Part shown: one piece after another, positions 39,441 to 47,348 of the stretch
Layout: each line of letters starts with the position of its first letter
Position numbering within the stretch: the first letter of the stretch is position 1
Assembly (NCBI RefSeq): GCF_003343245.1
Contig: NZ_CP024901.1
Span: 5,332,001-5,396,000 of the forward strand
Origin: Photorhabdus laumondii subsp. laumondii
Lineage (GTDB): Bacteria > Pseudomonadota > Gammaproteobacteria > Enterobacterales > Enterobacteriaceae
Direction of reading: 5' to 3'
Length of the DNA stretch: 64,000 nt
Notes under the pieces: generated by a model
The model's database searches: none
What the model saw: only the letters and a program-made list of their open reading frames with translations
Told to the model about the DNA's origin: nothing
Translations under genes and position numbers: made by a program

Positions 39441-39704
39441 ATGACAAACAGAGCCGTAATCCGATTAAACGATCTAACCGATCATGGTGGTAAAGTCATT
39501 ACCGCCATTGATAATTACGTGTATCAAGGCGTACCTGTTGCCGCTAAAGGTGATTTAGTAAACTGCCCTAAGTGCAAAGGGGTTTTCCCTATTGTAGAAG
39601 GGAGCAATGACTTAAAGCATCAGGGAAAACCTATTGCATTGGAAGGTATGCAAACAGCCTGTGGCGCAAAACTGATTGCCAGTCAGAAAGATTTTCTCGC
39701 TTAA
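39441..39704 (+). CDS. PAAR-repeat protein, copy 1
   Basis: 87 residues from MTNRAVIRLNDLTDHGGKV. A short PAAR with the expected HGG, VNCPKCKG and ACGAKLIASQ segments and no extension, so it can cap VgrG and must bind a separate effector. The start two bases after the immunity stop implies coupling; a longer reading from 39393 lies inside the immunity gene and is rejected. Confidence 0.88.
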   Translation: MTNRAVIRLNDLTDHGGKVITAIDNYVYQGVPVAAKGDLVNCPKCKGVFPIVEGSNDLKHQGKPIALEGMQTACGAKLIASQKDFLA

Positions 39705-39761
39705 TGAGACGACAATCATTTTGGCCTATTTAAGGCAACACTGACGCGCTGCGCTTGTCTT

Positions 39762-39803
39762 CTCCATTGTACCGGGCTAATACATTAATCCGGTAAAATA
39801 GAG
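39762..39803 (+). promoter_or_regulatory. Spacer hairpin between cassettes 1 and 2
   Basis: Imperfect inverted repeat: CTCCAT-TG-TACCGG pairs with CCGGTA-AA-ATAGAG (one mismatch, one internal loop) around a 14-base loop. The same hairpin, with better pairing (ATGGAG), is at 41607-41648. There is no T run, so it is not a classic terminator. Confidence 0.55.
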
Positions 39804-39813
39804 AGCCGAGAAA

Positions 39814-39867
39814 AATACCGTGATTATTTGCAAGTTATGGATAATTTATTGAAAAGGAAAAATTAAT
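39814..39867 (+). pseudogene. Co-chaperone gene tail, duplicated remnant 1
   Basis: Repeats the last ~54 bases of the gene at 37738-38082 with a few changes, ending in the RBS of the next effector. It shows that the duplication breakpoint fell inside the co-chaperone gene. Confidence 0.8.
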
Positions 39868-40500
39868 ATGCCATTACCACTTCTTGCGCCAGCGGCTCCC
39901 GCTCTTTTAGCTGCCGCTGAATGGACACTGGCTGCTTGTGCAGCGGGATTAGCCGCCGTTGGTGTGATGGAAAGCACCAAAGATAAAGAAGGTGAACAAG
40001 ACAAGGCAAAAGCGGATACACAAACAATTGCTTCGTCCCGTACCGAATGTGAGAAATGTCCGGCAATTGGCAACGTTACGATGGTTTGGGAAAAGACTAC
40101 ATCGTATTCAGAAATAACTATTGCTTATCAAACAAAAATTGCCGGGACAATATACAACCCTGAATTAAACCTAATTGAAACTTGGTTATGCATGGATACA
40201 AATTTTGATGGTTGGAAACCTGCACAATGCTTATTTCTTGAGGCCAAAGCTAAATATGATCAGTTTTTTAAGAATGGTGAACCAGATTGGATTTTTGGTG
40301 AGTTTAGAAAAACACCTACCAGCAAAACAGGGGCAGAAAGTACAATTTGGCAAGCAGAAAGACAAAATAGGGTATGCATAGGATTGAATAATATTCCAAA
40401 GTCTCATTGGCATTTTTTGCAGCCTATATCTTATGAATATTTTTCTGAAATGTTTGTTCCTTTTACTAACATTAAAACATTTCATACGCCAATGAGTTGA
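39868..40500 (+). CDS. Tox-REase-5-like T6SS effector, copy 2
   Basis: 210 residues. The first ~137 residues differ from copy 1 at only a few positions (AAGLAAVG, SRTECEKCP, MVWEKTT) and keep the FDG...LEAK core. The tail (PDWIFGEFRKTPTSKTG..., then WQAERQNRVCIGL and SHWHFLQPISYEY) is distinct but keeps the closing WHF motif. Confidence 0.72.
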   Translation: MPLPLLAPAAPALLAAAEWTLAACAAGLAAVGVMESTKDKEGEQDKAKADTQTIASSRTECEKCPAIGNVTMVWEKTTSYSEITIAYQTKIAGTIYNPELNLIETWLCMDTNFDGWKPAQCLFLEAKAKYDQFFKNGEPDWIFGEFRKTPTSKTGAESTIWQAERQNRVCIGLNNIPKSHWHFLQPISYEYFSEMFVPFTNIKTFHTPMS

Positions 40501-40548
40501 TCAAAAGCCTATAACTATTGCTGAAAATTTCAAACAGGATTAATGATT

Positions 40549-41283
40549 ATGAGTTTAATACATCCAAGAATAAAATTGTTTCACGACCTTAATGAGCCAA
40601 TAACACCTGAATTGGCGTTAAGGGATGCATATCAGATAATGCAGAAAATAAATAATATTAGTAGTAACCCAAGTTATTGGCATTTACCAGGATATAGTTT
40701 AGAGGAAATAGAGGAAAATAATGTATTTACTGATGCTGGTTTTACTGAATATGCTATAAGCCAGCTTACAGAAAATTATGATAAAGATGCAAAATATCTT
40801 ATAGCTACTTTATTTGACATCCCAGGTGACATTGAACTTAAAAATAGAATTTTTTATCAAAGCAGTGATGTAATTTACAATAATAGACTAGGAAAAACAA
40901 ATATATCCATTGATCTTAACTTAGTGAAAGAAAAATTTAAGATTCAAACTATTATAGAGTTTGTTAAAGCTTTAGCATCTACTCGTAATTCTCCAATCGT
41001 TATGACTGAAACACGAGGATATAGATTGAAAAAAAAGCAAGTATTCCCAGACCGAATAAGTGCAGGTTGGATGCTCTATTTACCAATAGAAATAGATCCG
41101 ACTTTAGTTCCAATGGCAGAAGAAATAATATCTATTTCTGATAAAAATAACAAAAAAGGCTCATTGATTATTACGACAAAAGATATTTTTGATATTGAAA
41201 ATCAAGATCATATCAATAAAGCCAATGATATTGAAATATGTTTACGGGATTTACAAATACTACCATTGATGACAGAGTTATAA
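40549..41283 (+). CDS. Cognate immunity protein, copy 2 (Imm52-like)
   Basis: 244 residues from MSLIHPRIKLFHDLNEPITPE; the in-frame ATG at 40543 is too close to the AGGA site, and the chosen start aligns with copy 3. Residues 1-165 differ from copies 1 and 3; the tail from SAGWMLYLPIEIDPTLVPM is shared. Very low GC. Confidence 0.65.
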   Translation: MSLIHPRIKLFHDLNEPITPELALRDAYQIMQKINNISSNPSYWHLPGYSLEEIEENNVFTDAGFTEYAISQLTENYDKDAKYLIATLFDIPGDIELKNRIFYQSSDVIYNNRLGKTNISIDLNLVKEKFKIQTIIEFVKALASTRNSPIVMTETRGYRLKKKQVFPDRISAGWMLYLPIEIDPTLVPMAEEIISISDKNNKKGSLIITTKDIFDIENQDHINKANDIEICLRDLQILPLMTEL

Positions 41284-41285
41284 AT

Positions 41286-41549
41286 ATGACAAACAGAGCC
41301 GTAATCCGATTAAACGACCTAACCGATCATGGTGGTAAAGTCATTACCGCCATTGATAATTACATGTATCAAGGCGTGCCTGTTGCCGCTAAAGGTGATT
41401 TAGTAAACTGCCCTAAGTGCAAAGAGGTTTTCCCTATTGTAGAAGGTAGCAATGACTTAAAGCATCAGGGAAAACCTATTGCATTGGAAGGTATGCAAAC
41501 AGCCTGTGGCGCAAAACTGATTGCCAGTCAGAAAGATTTTCTCGCTTAA
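41286..41549 (+). CDS. PAAR-repeat protein, copy 2
   Basis: 87 residues, two substitutions from copy 1 (YMYQG for YVYQG, KCKEV for KCKGV). Same coupling to the immunity gene, two bases upstream. Confidence 0.88.
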   Translation: MTNRAVIRLNDLTDHGGKVITAIDNYMYQGVPVAAKGDLVNCPKCKEVFPIVEGSNDLKHQGKPIALEGMQTACGAKLIASQKDFLA

Positions 41550-41606
41550 TGAGACGACAATCATTTTGGCCTATTTAAGGCAACACTGACGCGCTGCGCT
41601 TATCTT

Positions 41607-41648
41607 CTCCATTGTACCGGGCTAATACATTAATCCGGTAAAATGGAG
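41607..41648 (+). promoter_or_regulatory. Spacer hairpin between cassettes 2 and 3
   Basis: CTCCAT-TG-TACCGG and CCGGTA-AA-ATGGAG form two 6-bp stems around a 2x2 internal loop. Conserved with the copy at 39762-39803, including the loop. Confidence 0.55.
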
Positions 41649-41656
41649 AGCCGAGA

Positions 41657-41712
41657 AAAATACCGTGATTATTTGCGAGTCATGGATCATTTATTGAAAA
41701 GGAGAAATTGAC
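41657..41712 (+). pseudogene. Co-chaperone gene tail, duplicated remnant 2
   Basis: Second repeat of the 3' end of the 37738-38082 gene, ending in the RBS (AAAGGAG) of effector copy 3. Confidence 0.8.
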
Positions 41713-42339
41713 ATGCCATTACCACTTCTTGCGCCAGCGGCTCCTGCTCTTTTAGCTGCTGCTGAATGGACACTAGCTGCTTGTGCAACAGGATTAGCCG
41801 CCGTTGGTGTGATGGAAAGCGCCAAAGATAAAGAAGGTGAACAAGACAAGGCAAAAGCGGATACACAAACAATTGCTTCGTCCCGTACCGAATGTGAGAA
41901 ATGTCCGGCAATTGGCAACGTTACAATGGTTTGGGAAAAAACCACATCGTATTCAGAAATAACCATTGCCTACCAAACAAAAATTGCCGGGACGATATAC
42001 AATCCTGAATTAAACATAATTGAAACTTGGTTATGCATGGATACAAATTTCGATGGTTGGAAACCTGCACAATGCTTATTTCTTGAGGCCAAAGCTAAAT
42101 ATGATCAATTTTTCAAAGATGGAGAACCTAATGACTTTTATAAAAATATAAAGTTAAAGGGAAAAATGTCTGGATATGACAGTATGATTAATCAGGCTAG
42201 GAGGCAGAACTTAGTGTGCGAGACATTAGATAATATTCCAAAATCCCATTGGCACTTTCTAGAACCAATATCTTATGAATACTTTCTTACGGCATTTTCT
42301 ATGTTTCCTAACATTACGGTATTTAACACTAAACTTTAA
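41713..42339 (+). CDS. Tox-REase-5-like T6SS effector, copy 3
   Basis: 208 residues. Residues 1-138 nearly match copies 1 and 2, with the FDG...FLEAK core intact. The tail (DFYKNIKLKGKMSGYDSMI..., QARRQNLVCETL, SHWHFLEPISYEY) is distinct. Confidence 0.72.
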   Translation: MPLPLLAPAAPALLAAAEWTLAACATGLAAVGVMESAKDKEGEQDKAKADTQTIASSRTECEKCPAIGNVTMVWEKTTSYSEITIAYQTKIAGTIYNPELNIIETWLCMDTNFDGWKPAQCLFLEAKAKYDQFFKDGEPNDFYKNIKLKGKMSGYDSMINQARRQNLVCETLDNIPKSHWHFLEPISYEYFLTAFSMFPNITVFNTKL

Positions 42340-42365
42340 TCATTCTCACAAAAGGAGAATTAAAA

Positions 42366-43100
42366 ATGTCAATGATCTTTTCAAGAATAAAATTATTCCA
42401 TGACTTAAATGAGGCTTTAACTCCTGAAAATGCATTACTTGATTTATATCAAATTACATGCAAGATAAATAAGTTAACAACTAGAAAAAGTGGTTGGTAT
42501 TTACCTGGTTATACTCAAGAAGAGAGATTAAAAAATAATGCATTTGATGAAAATGGACCTACTAAATATGCTATAGAAGATTTTAAAGAAACTTATGATG
42601 AAAACTCTGGATTTATTGTGAAATCATTATCTGATGGAGTAGATGAGAACAACAACAGTATTCTATATATGGGTGAAGATAAAATCCATGTTAATCCTGT
42701 TAGATTAGGTAAAACTAATATATCTATAAGCATCAATTTAGATAAAGATAAATTTAATTTTCAAGATATTATTGAGCTTTTAAAAAATTCAATATCGATT
42801 CGAAACTCTCCATTTATGTTAGTAGATACAAGAGGTTACTCGTTAAAACAAAAACAAGTTTTTCCAGATAGGGTTTACGCCGGTTGGATGCTCTACTTAC
42901 CAATTGAAATAGATCCGACTTTAGTTCCAATGGCGGAAGAAATAATATCTATTTCTGATAAAAATAACAAAAAAGGCTCATTGATTATTACGACAAAAGA
43001 TATTTTTGATATTGAAAATCAAGAACATATCAATAAAGCCAATGATATTGAAATCTGCTTGCGGGATCTACAAATATTACCTCTGATAACAGAGATATAA
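42366..43100 (+). CDS. Cognate immunity protein, copy 3 (Imm52-like)
   Basis: 244 residues from MSMIFSRIKLFHDLNEALTPE, with AAAGGAG upstream. The head is unique; the shared tail begins at about AGWMLYLPIEIDPTLVPM and ends LPLITEI. No working PAAR gene follows: only a decayed start remains before the IS. Confidence 0.65.
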   Translation: MSMIFSRIKLFHDLNEALTPENALLDLYQITCKINKLTTRKSGWYLPGYTQEERLKNNAFDENGPTKYAIEDFKETYDENSGFIVKSLSDGVDENNNSILYMGEDKIHVNPVRLGKTNISISINLDKDKFNFQDIIELLKNSISIRNSPFMLVDTRGYSLKQKQVFPDRVYAGWMLYLPIEIDPTLVPMAEEIISISDKNNKKGSLIITTKDIFDIENQEHINKANDIEICLRDLQILPLITEI

Positions 43101-43103
43101 ATA

Positions 43104-43138
43104 TAACAAGCAAAGCAGCTATCCGATTAAAACGACCT
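43104..43138 (+). pseudogene. PAAR copy 3, 5' remnant
   Basis: Aligns with the first ~35 bases of the other PAAR genes but its start is ATA instead of ATG and it has one extra A in the AAAACGACCT run. Homology stops at 43138, where the IS4-type element begins. Confidence 0.75.
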
Positions 43139-44500
43139 CATACACTGAACCTTAAGCATTAAGCCTCTCGACAATACCCTCCAACGTATTGTCTTTATTG
43201 GATTTTCTTTGAGGCAACTTCAACGCGTTTTTGGAGAGATATTTCAGGGCCCAATCCAGATGGTGTTCTATTTCCGACCCGGCATGATGAATAATCGCGC
43301 CCAATATCGGCAACAACCAGACATCAACATTTTTGGCTGCCTTGAGAAAGGAGACTGAAGGCAAAAACCGTCTCGCCAGACTGCGCCGGACTATCAACGC
43401 CAGCAGACTTGCCCAGATGAGTCCTTCCGCTATCGCTTTCTGACCGGTCGCAAAGCCTGTCCGGTTGGTGTGGGATTTTAATTCCTTGAACAGCAGTTCG
43501 ACCTGCCAGCGACAGCGATAGAGCGCCATGATGTCATCTGCGGTAAAGTCGGATGGCGGCAGGTTGGTGAGCCAAAAACAGAAGCGCTTTTCCTGCGCGA
43601 ACCAACGCCGGATGACCCGAAATTCGAATCGGCCACGCCGACAGGTGAAATCCAGTACCTCATCGCGGTTATTTTTGCGGCTGATGTCCCTGAGTTTTTT
43701 GCCGCCAGTGTCGGTAATTGTCGCCCCTGTCCATTGCGGGCACTGACAATCAGGGGATTAAGCGATTGGCTTCCCCGCACGATAAATGAACCACTGGACA
43801 AGGAAAGTTGTTCAAAGTACCCGAAATCCACATAACCGGCATCCGCCAGCAGCAATTTATTGCGTAAGGTATGGGGAGCTGGTAGATAAGCCCGCTCAGA
43901 TGCCGTGTCTGCGGTCACCGTCATGGCGATGGGTGATTGGCTGAACAAAGACAGGGTCATATGGCACTCAACCGCTGCCTTCAATGGGCTGAAGCGGCAG
44001 GGAAAAACCCCCGCTAAATCGGGATGAACGTTGAATGAGCCGCCATCCTGCAAGAGGATATCGTCAAACTGCTCAAATTTTTTGGGTAAGGGCGGCAGAA
44101 CGTTTTCAATCAATTGAACCATGGCGAATGTCACCAGTTTCTTCATAAAATCGGCGAAGGTGCTTTTACGCAACTGATTATGGAAGGGTTTATAGGCGAC
44201 AGTGTGTTTTTCACTCAGGCACATGCCGTTAAACTGCCGGTGCAAGTCAGCGATGGAAGTGCAGTTTCCTTTGCTCAACGCGGCTATCAAACTGAGAACC
44301 AGAGACTGTGGCCCAATATTTCTGAACCGCTCCATAAAGCCACATCTGCGGGCCGTTTTTTCAAGAAAAGTGTCACTGAAGAATTGCATTAACTGAGGTT
44401 TTGTGGAGATAATTGTCATCGGCTTTATTCTCTGATCTCGGTATTTTGTTTGGCGACAATTATCAGATCATAAATAAAGCCTTTTTTCTATCTAAAATAA
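43139..44500 (-). mobile_element. IS4-family insertion sequence with frameshifted transposase
   Basis: Bounds are estimated from where PAAR homology ends on the left and where GTTGCCGCTAAAG, a PAAR-like string, resumes on the right; I could not find clean terminal repeats. The transposase is on the minus strand and frameshifted. The insertion accompanied loss of most of the third PAAR gene. Confidence 0.65.
43152..44419 (-). pseudogene. IS4-family transposase, frameshifted
   Basis: The 5' frame starts at 44419 (MTIISTKPQLMQFFSDTFLEK) and is sound to about residue 232 (ARNGQG); the 3' frame then continues ATITDTGGKKLRDISRKNN to the stop at 43152. A single missing base in the G run at about 43723-43726 separates them. 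The 3' part holds the IS4 YREK signature, YRCRWQVELLFKELK. Without frameshifting the protein lacks its catalytic Glu, so the element should be immobile on its own. Confidence 0.8.
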
Positions 44501-44503
44501 CAG

Positions 44504-44674
44504 GTTGCCGCTAAAGATCCTGTTTATGAAGATGGCTTATTAAAGCCGAGTGGTTTTTTAGGAACATCAGGCGCGGAACTCATCGAGGCGCGGGCATCCT
44601 TGCCTATAGTGACGCCGGATAGATTTAAGCAAGCTCAAAATTCATCAAAATTAGTGTTGCAAAAACGAGGGTGA
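44504..44674 (+). pseudogene. Possible PAAR-like or T6SS gene 3' remnant
   Basis: An open stretch of 56 codons reading VAAKDPVYEDGLLKPSG... to a TGA at 44672. The first 13 bases match PAAR copies exactly (GTTGCCGCTAAAG); the rest does not. It may be the tail of a different PAAR-type gene that was fused by the IS event. Weak. Confidence 0.3.
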
Positions 44675-44806
44675 CCATAGATTTAACCTTTCATATGGAA
44701 GAATAAAAAAATCCGCCTGTACTTAATATCATACAATTCCCTCGTCTTTATAATCCTTCTTACTAAGAAGAATAACCATCAAAAAATAATATATAGAAGG
44801 AACACA

Positions 44807-45256
44807 ATGGATATCTATCAGGAAAGTATCAGATTTTTAGGTAACGGTGCCGATTTCGATGAAAATGGATTATTTCAATGTGAGTTATCATTCGATACTA
44901 ATGACCATGGTGAGGCGCTTTTCTTAACCATATTTAAGAATGAAACAACCATTAATTTACACATATCTCTGACCAGTCCAGTTGAATTACCAACGCCTCT
45001 TCCAGAAGCGATTGCAGTCGCGATCGGTGAACACGCGCTAGAACCTTTTAGAGGTGGCTTTGGTATTGGCTTAATGCCTGATAGCCGTAGATTAACGATT
45101 TATAAGATTATTTCTCTATCAAATAAGCCTCAAAATTATGTGCAAAACATCTTTCAGCAACTGTTAGAAAAAATGGAGCAATGGCACCATTTTATTGAAC
45201 AAACGAATAACGCAGAAACGATCCCAGAAAAACTACCTGTCGGGATTTTTATTTAA
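44807..45256 (+). CDS. CesT-family type III secretion chaperone (VecA-like)
   Basis: 149 residues, acidic, alpha/beta, no signal peptide. The pattern QCELSFDTNDHGEALFLTIF followed by LPTPLPEAIAVAIGEHAL, and the C-terminal amphipathic helix FQQLLEKMEQWHHFI, are those of class I T3SS chaperones. The next gene is a VPA0450-like effector; in Vibrio parahaemolyticus VPA0450 is preceded by the CesT-type chaperone VPA0451 in the same order. AGAAGGAA RBS. The partner is inferred from position. Confidence 0.72.
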   Translation: MDIYQESIRFLGNGADFDENGLFQCELSFDTNDHGEALFLTIFKNETTINLHISLTSPVELPTPLPEAIAVAIGEHALEPFRGGFGIGLMPDSRRLTIYKIISLSNKPQNYVQNIFQQLLEKMEQWHHFIEQTNNAETIPEKLPVGIFI

Positions 45257-45298
45257 TCCCTGCAGCGAACACCCCTATTTATAATATGAGGTTAATTT

Positions 45299-46792
45299 AT
45301 GTCAACAATTCAAATTAATAGTCAGCACAGAGGTAGTTTAGACTTCGCGGATATTCAAAATATCAAAACCAATGCGAAAGAAGGTGATACGGTTAAGTTT
45401 GGCTCTGTATTTGGTAAAGAATACCGCGTTACTAAAAACAGTGATGGTGAAGTTAGCCTAAAACAAAAAGAGAATCGCAGCTTTTTTAACCGCTTCTTTA
45501 GCAATACAGATTCATCGAAAAACAGTGATTTAAAACTGAATCTGATGAACCAACAGCTGCACAAAAAAGAGAACAGCGGCAACGTTAAGGTCTTAACATT
45601 AACCTACAACCAGGCTAACCAAAAGATGCCGGAAGAGACTAAGAACTACTTCCAGAATCTGATCCAAAAAGGTGATTATGATGTGGTCTTGTTTGCTGAA
45701 CAAGAGTCTAAATTGCTTGCTAACGACCTAGAACTCGATGGCATGAACCTCCTTAGCCAAAACAAAATGAAAGTAATGACCAAAGGTCTTGGTGAAGGTG
45801 TTAGTTATACTTCTATGTCTGTTTTTGCTAAAGATGGCGTCGATATTAACGTGAAAAAAGAGTCTGAGTATCGTCACGGTATCGGTGGACGAAACATGGC
45901 ATTCTTCATGGGTATCACTGGTAACAAAGGCGGGGTGAAAACCGCTTTAGAGATCAATGGCCAAGCTTTAAACGTGATTTCCGCGCACTTGGATTCTAAC
46001 AAAGAAGTAAAGCGTGAATTCGAAGGAAACAAGTTGATGGAGGGGATCAAACCGAATGAAGAGGTTCTGATCACCGGCGATCTCAATGAACGTGAGAAGC
46101 GTGTTGCTGAAGGCTCTGATGTGCTGTACGACCCAATTGCACACGATGATACGCATTTAGCAAAACATGGCTTTAAGTTCAAACCACTCGATAGCCATAC
46201 TTACATGCAGCTTGATAAGCACACTGGCAATATTAAACAGAAAGAAGGTCGAGATCGCCCTGATTTCGGTGAGCTCGATAATACTGGTTTAACCAACAAA
46301 ACGGGTAACTTACAGAACCATGAAACCAGTGTGATCACTGATGGATTTGTGAATGTCAGTGACCACAAACCAGTGCAGTCTACGTTTGAGGTAAGAAGTT
46401 TCTCTCAAAAACTCATAGAAAACGCGATGACTCAAAATGCTGGTGACTTCAAAAATGACGCGGCGTACCTAAAGCCTGGTACTGATCCAGCTAACGCGAC
46501 GTTTGACGATGTCACTTCCGCTAACCAGGCACGTCTGGGTTTAGAAAGCTTAAGTCCCAATGAACAAGAGTTCGTAAAAGAGAACTTTTCGAGTTTTATT
46601 ATCGGTAAAGATGCACTCTTCAGTCAGTTAACTAGCGGCTTTATGGAAGAGATGGGTCAACTTCACGCATCTGATCTTGTTAAAAACCCAGCTCAACTAC
46701 AAACGCAGCAAATTGCATTAAGTGAAAAGTACGAACTTCTCAGTGATAAAGTGAATGCTGAATTTAATAAACAATTCGTTGCCAACCTCTAA
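45299..46792 (+). CDS. VPA0450-like type III effector, inositol polyphosphate 5-phosphatase
   Basis: 497 residues, close to VPA0450 (about 500 aa). The N-terminal ~90 residues form a secretion/chaperone-binding region. The catalytic domain has the IPP5C signatures in order: FAEQES, GNKGGVKTAL, VISAHLDSN, ITGDLNERE, DRPDFGELDNTG and VSDHKPVQS. It should hydrolyse PI(4,5)P2 at the host plasma membrane and cause blebbing, as VPA0450 does. No T3SS apparatus gene is in the window. IS remnants and a different codon use from neighbours indicate transfer. Confidence 0.85.
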   Translation: MSTIQINSQHRGSLDFADIQNIKTNAKEGDTVKFGSVFGKEYRVTKNSDGEVSLKQKENRSFFNRFFSNTDSSKNSDLKLNLMNQQLHKKENSGNVKVLTLTYNQANQKMPEETKNYFQNLIQKGDYDVVLFAEQESKLLANDLELDGMNLLSQNKMKVMTKGLGEGVSYTSMSVFAKDGVDINVKKESEYRHGIGGRNMAFFMGITGNKGGVKTALEINGQALNVISAHLDSNKEVKREFEGNKLMEGIKPNEEVLITGDLNEREKRVAEGSDVLYDPIAHDDTHLAKHGFKFKPLDSHTYMQLDKHTGNIKQKEGRDRPDFGELDNTGLTNKTGNLQNHETSVITDGFVNVSDHKPVQSTFEVRSFSQKLIENAMTQNAGDFKNDAAYLKPGTDPANATFDDVTSANQARLGLESLSPNEQEFVKENFSSFIIGKDALFSQLTSGFMEEMGQLHASDLVKNPAQLQTQQIALSEKYELLSDKVNAEFNKQFVANL

Positions 46793-46941
46793 TAGCAATC
46801 TAACAATTGCTCTCTGTTAGATATTAAAAGCAAAGAGTGGTCAGTTTTTGAAAGGGCGTTTATCCCGAAAAAAGTATGCTAAATTGAAAAATTGGCATAC
46901 TAATCAGCTCGAACATAACGAAGGCGATTCTACCTTAATCG

Positions 46942-47275
46942 GGTGATGCCTCCGATCGGTTGAAGCGGTATGATGGGTGCTTTTGAGACTCAGCACTTCA
47001 TAGCATCCATCACCGTTCACTGTCCTCGTTGCCACTCCGACCGCGCATATCGCCACGGTAAGACCCCTGCCGGTCACGTTCGCTATCGTTGCCCAGCCTG
47101 TCCCCATGTTTTTCAGCTCACCTACACCTATGAAGCTCGCAAACCTGGCGTCAAAGAGAAGATTGTCGATATAGCGTTCAACGGCTCGGGTGTCCGTGAC
47201 ACCGCTCGTGTCCTCAAGATTGGCATTAACACCGTCCTGCACGCCTTAAAAAAATCGCACCAAGGCAAGTAACTA
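46942..47275 (+). mobile_element. IS1-family fragment (left end and insA only)
   Basis: Begins with an IS1-type end (GGTGATGCC...) and contains an InsA reading frame, but insB is missing: homology ends soon after insA. The right part was lost, probably with arrival of the neighbouring IS200. Confidence 0.75.
46970..47272 (+). pseudogene. IS1 InsA with altered start codon
   Basis: The InsA zinc-finger and HTH pattern is clear (CPRCHSDRAYRHGKTPAGHVRYRCPACPH in two short pieces, then IVDIAFNGSGVRDTARVLKIG). In IS1 the start is GTG before ASV; here the equivalent codon at 47000-47002 is ATA, so only the upstream ATG (46970) could serve. With no insB no transposase can be made. Confidence 0.72.
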
Positions 47276-47348
47276 CCGATTGGAATGAAGATTTTACGAG
47301 CAGCTTTGAGCGATAAAATTTCTATGAATAACATACATCAAACAGCAA

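Larger units (their letters stand above)
38030..43138 (+). repeat. Tandem array of three effector-immunity-PAAR cassettes
   Basis: Units begin at about 38030, 39814 and 41657 with the 3' tail of the co-chaperone gene and are 1.78 and 1.85 kb apart. Each holds an effector (~200 aa), an immunity protein (~240 aa), a PAAR gene and a ~110-base spacer with a hairpin. DNA identity is near complete over the first 400 bases of the effector, the last ~235 bases of the immunity gene, PAAR and spacer; the ~700 bases between differ. The third PAAR is cut off at the IS4-type element. Confidence 0.85.

Noticed and set aside
43478..43729. C-terminal 80 residues of the upstream IS4 transposase frame
   Set aside because: Out-of-frame translation after the base loss; the true protein continues in the frame ending at 43152.
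46904..47242. 112-codon minus-strand frame
   Set aside because: Antisense to the IS1 insA gene, which has clear family motifs.
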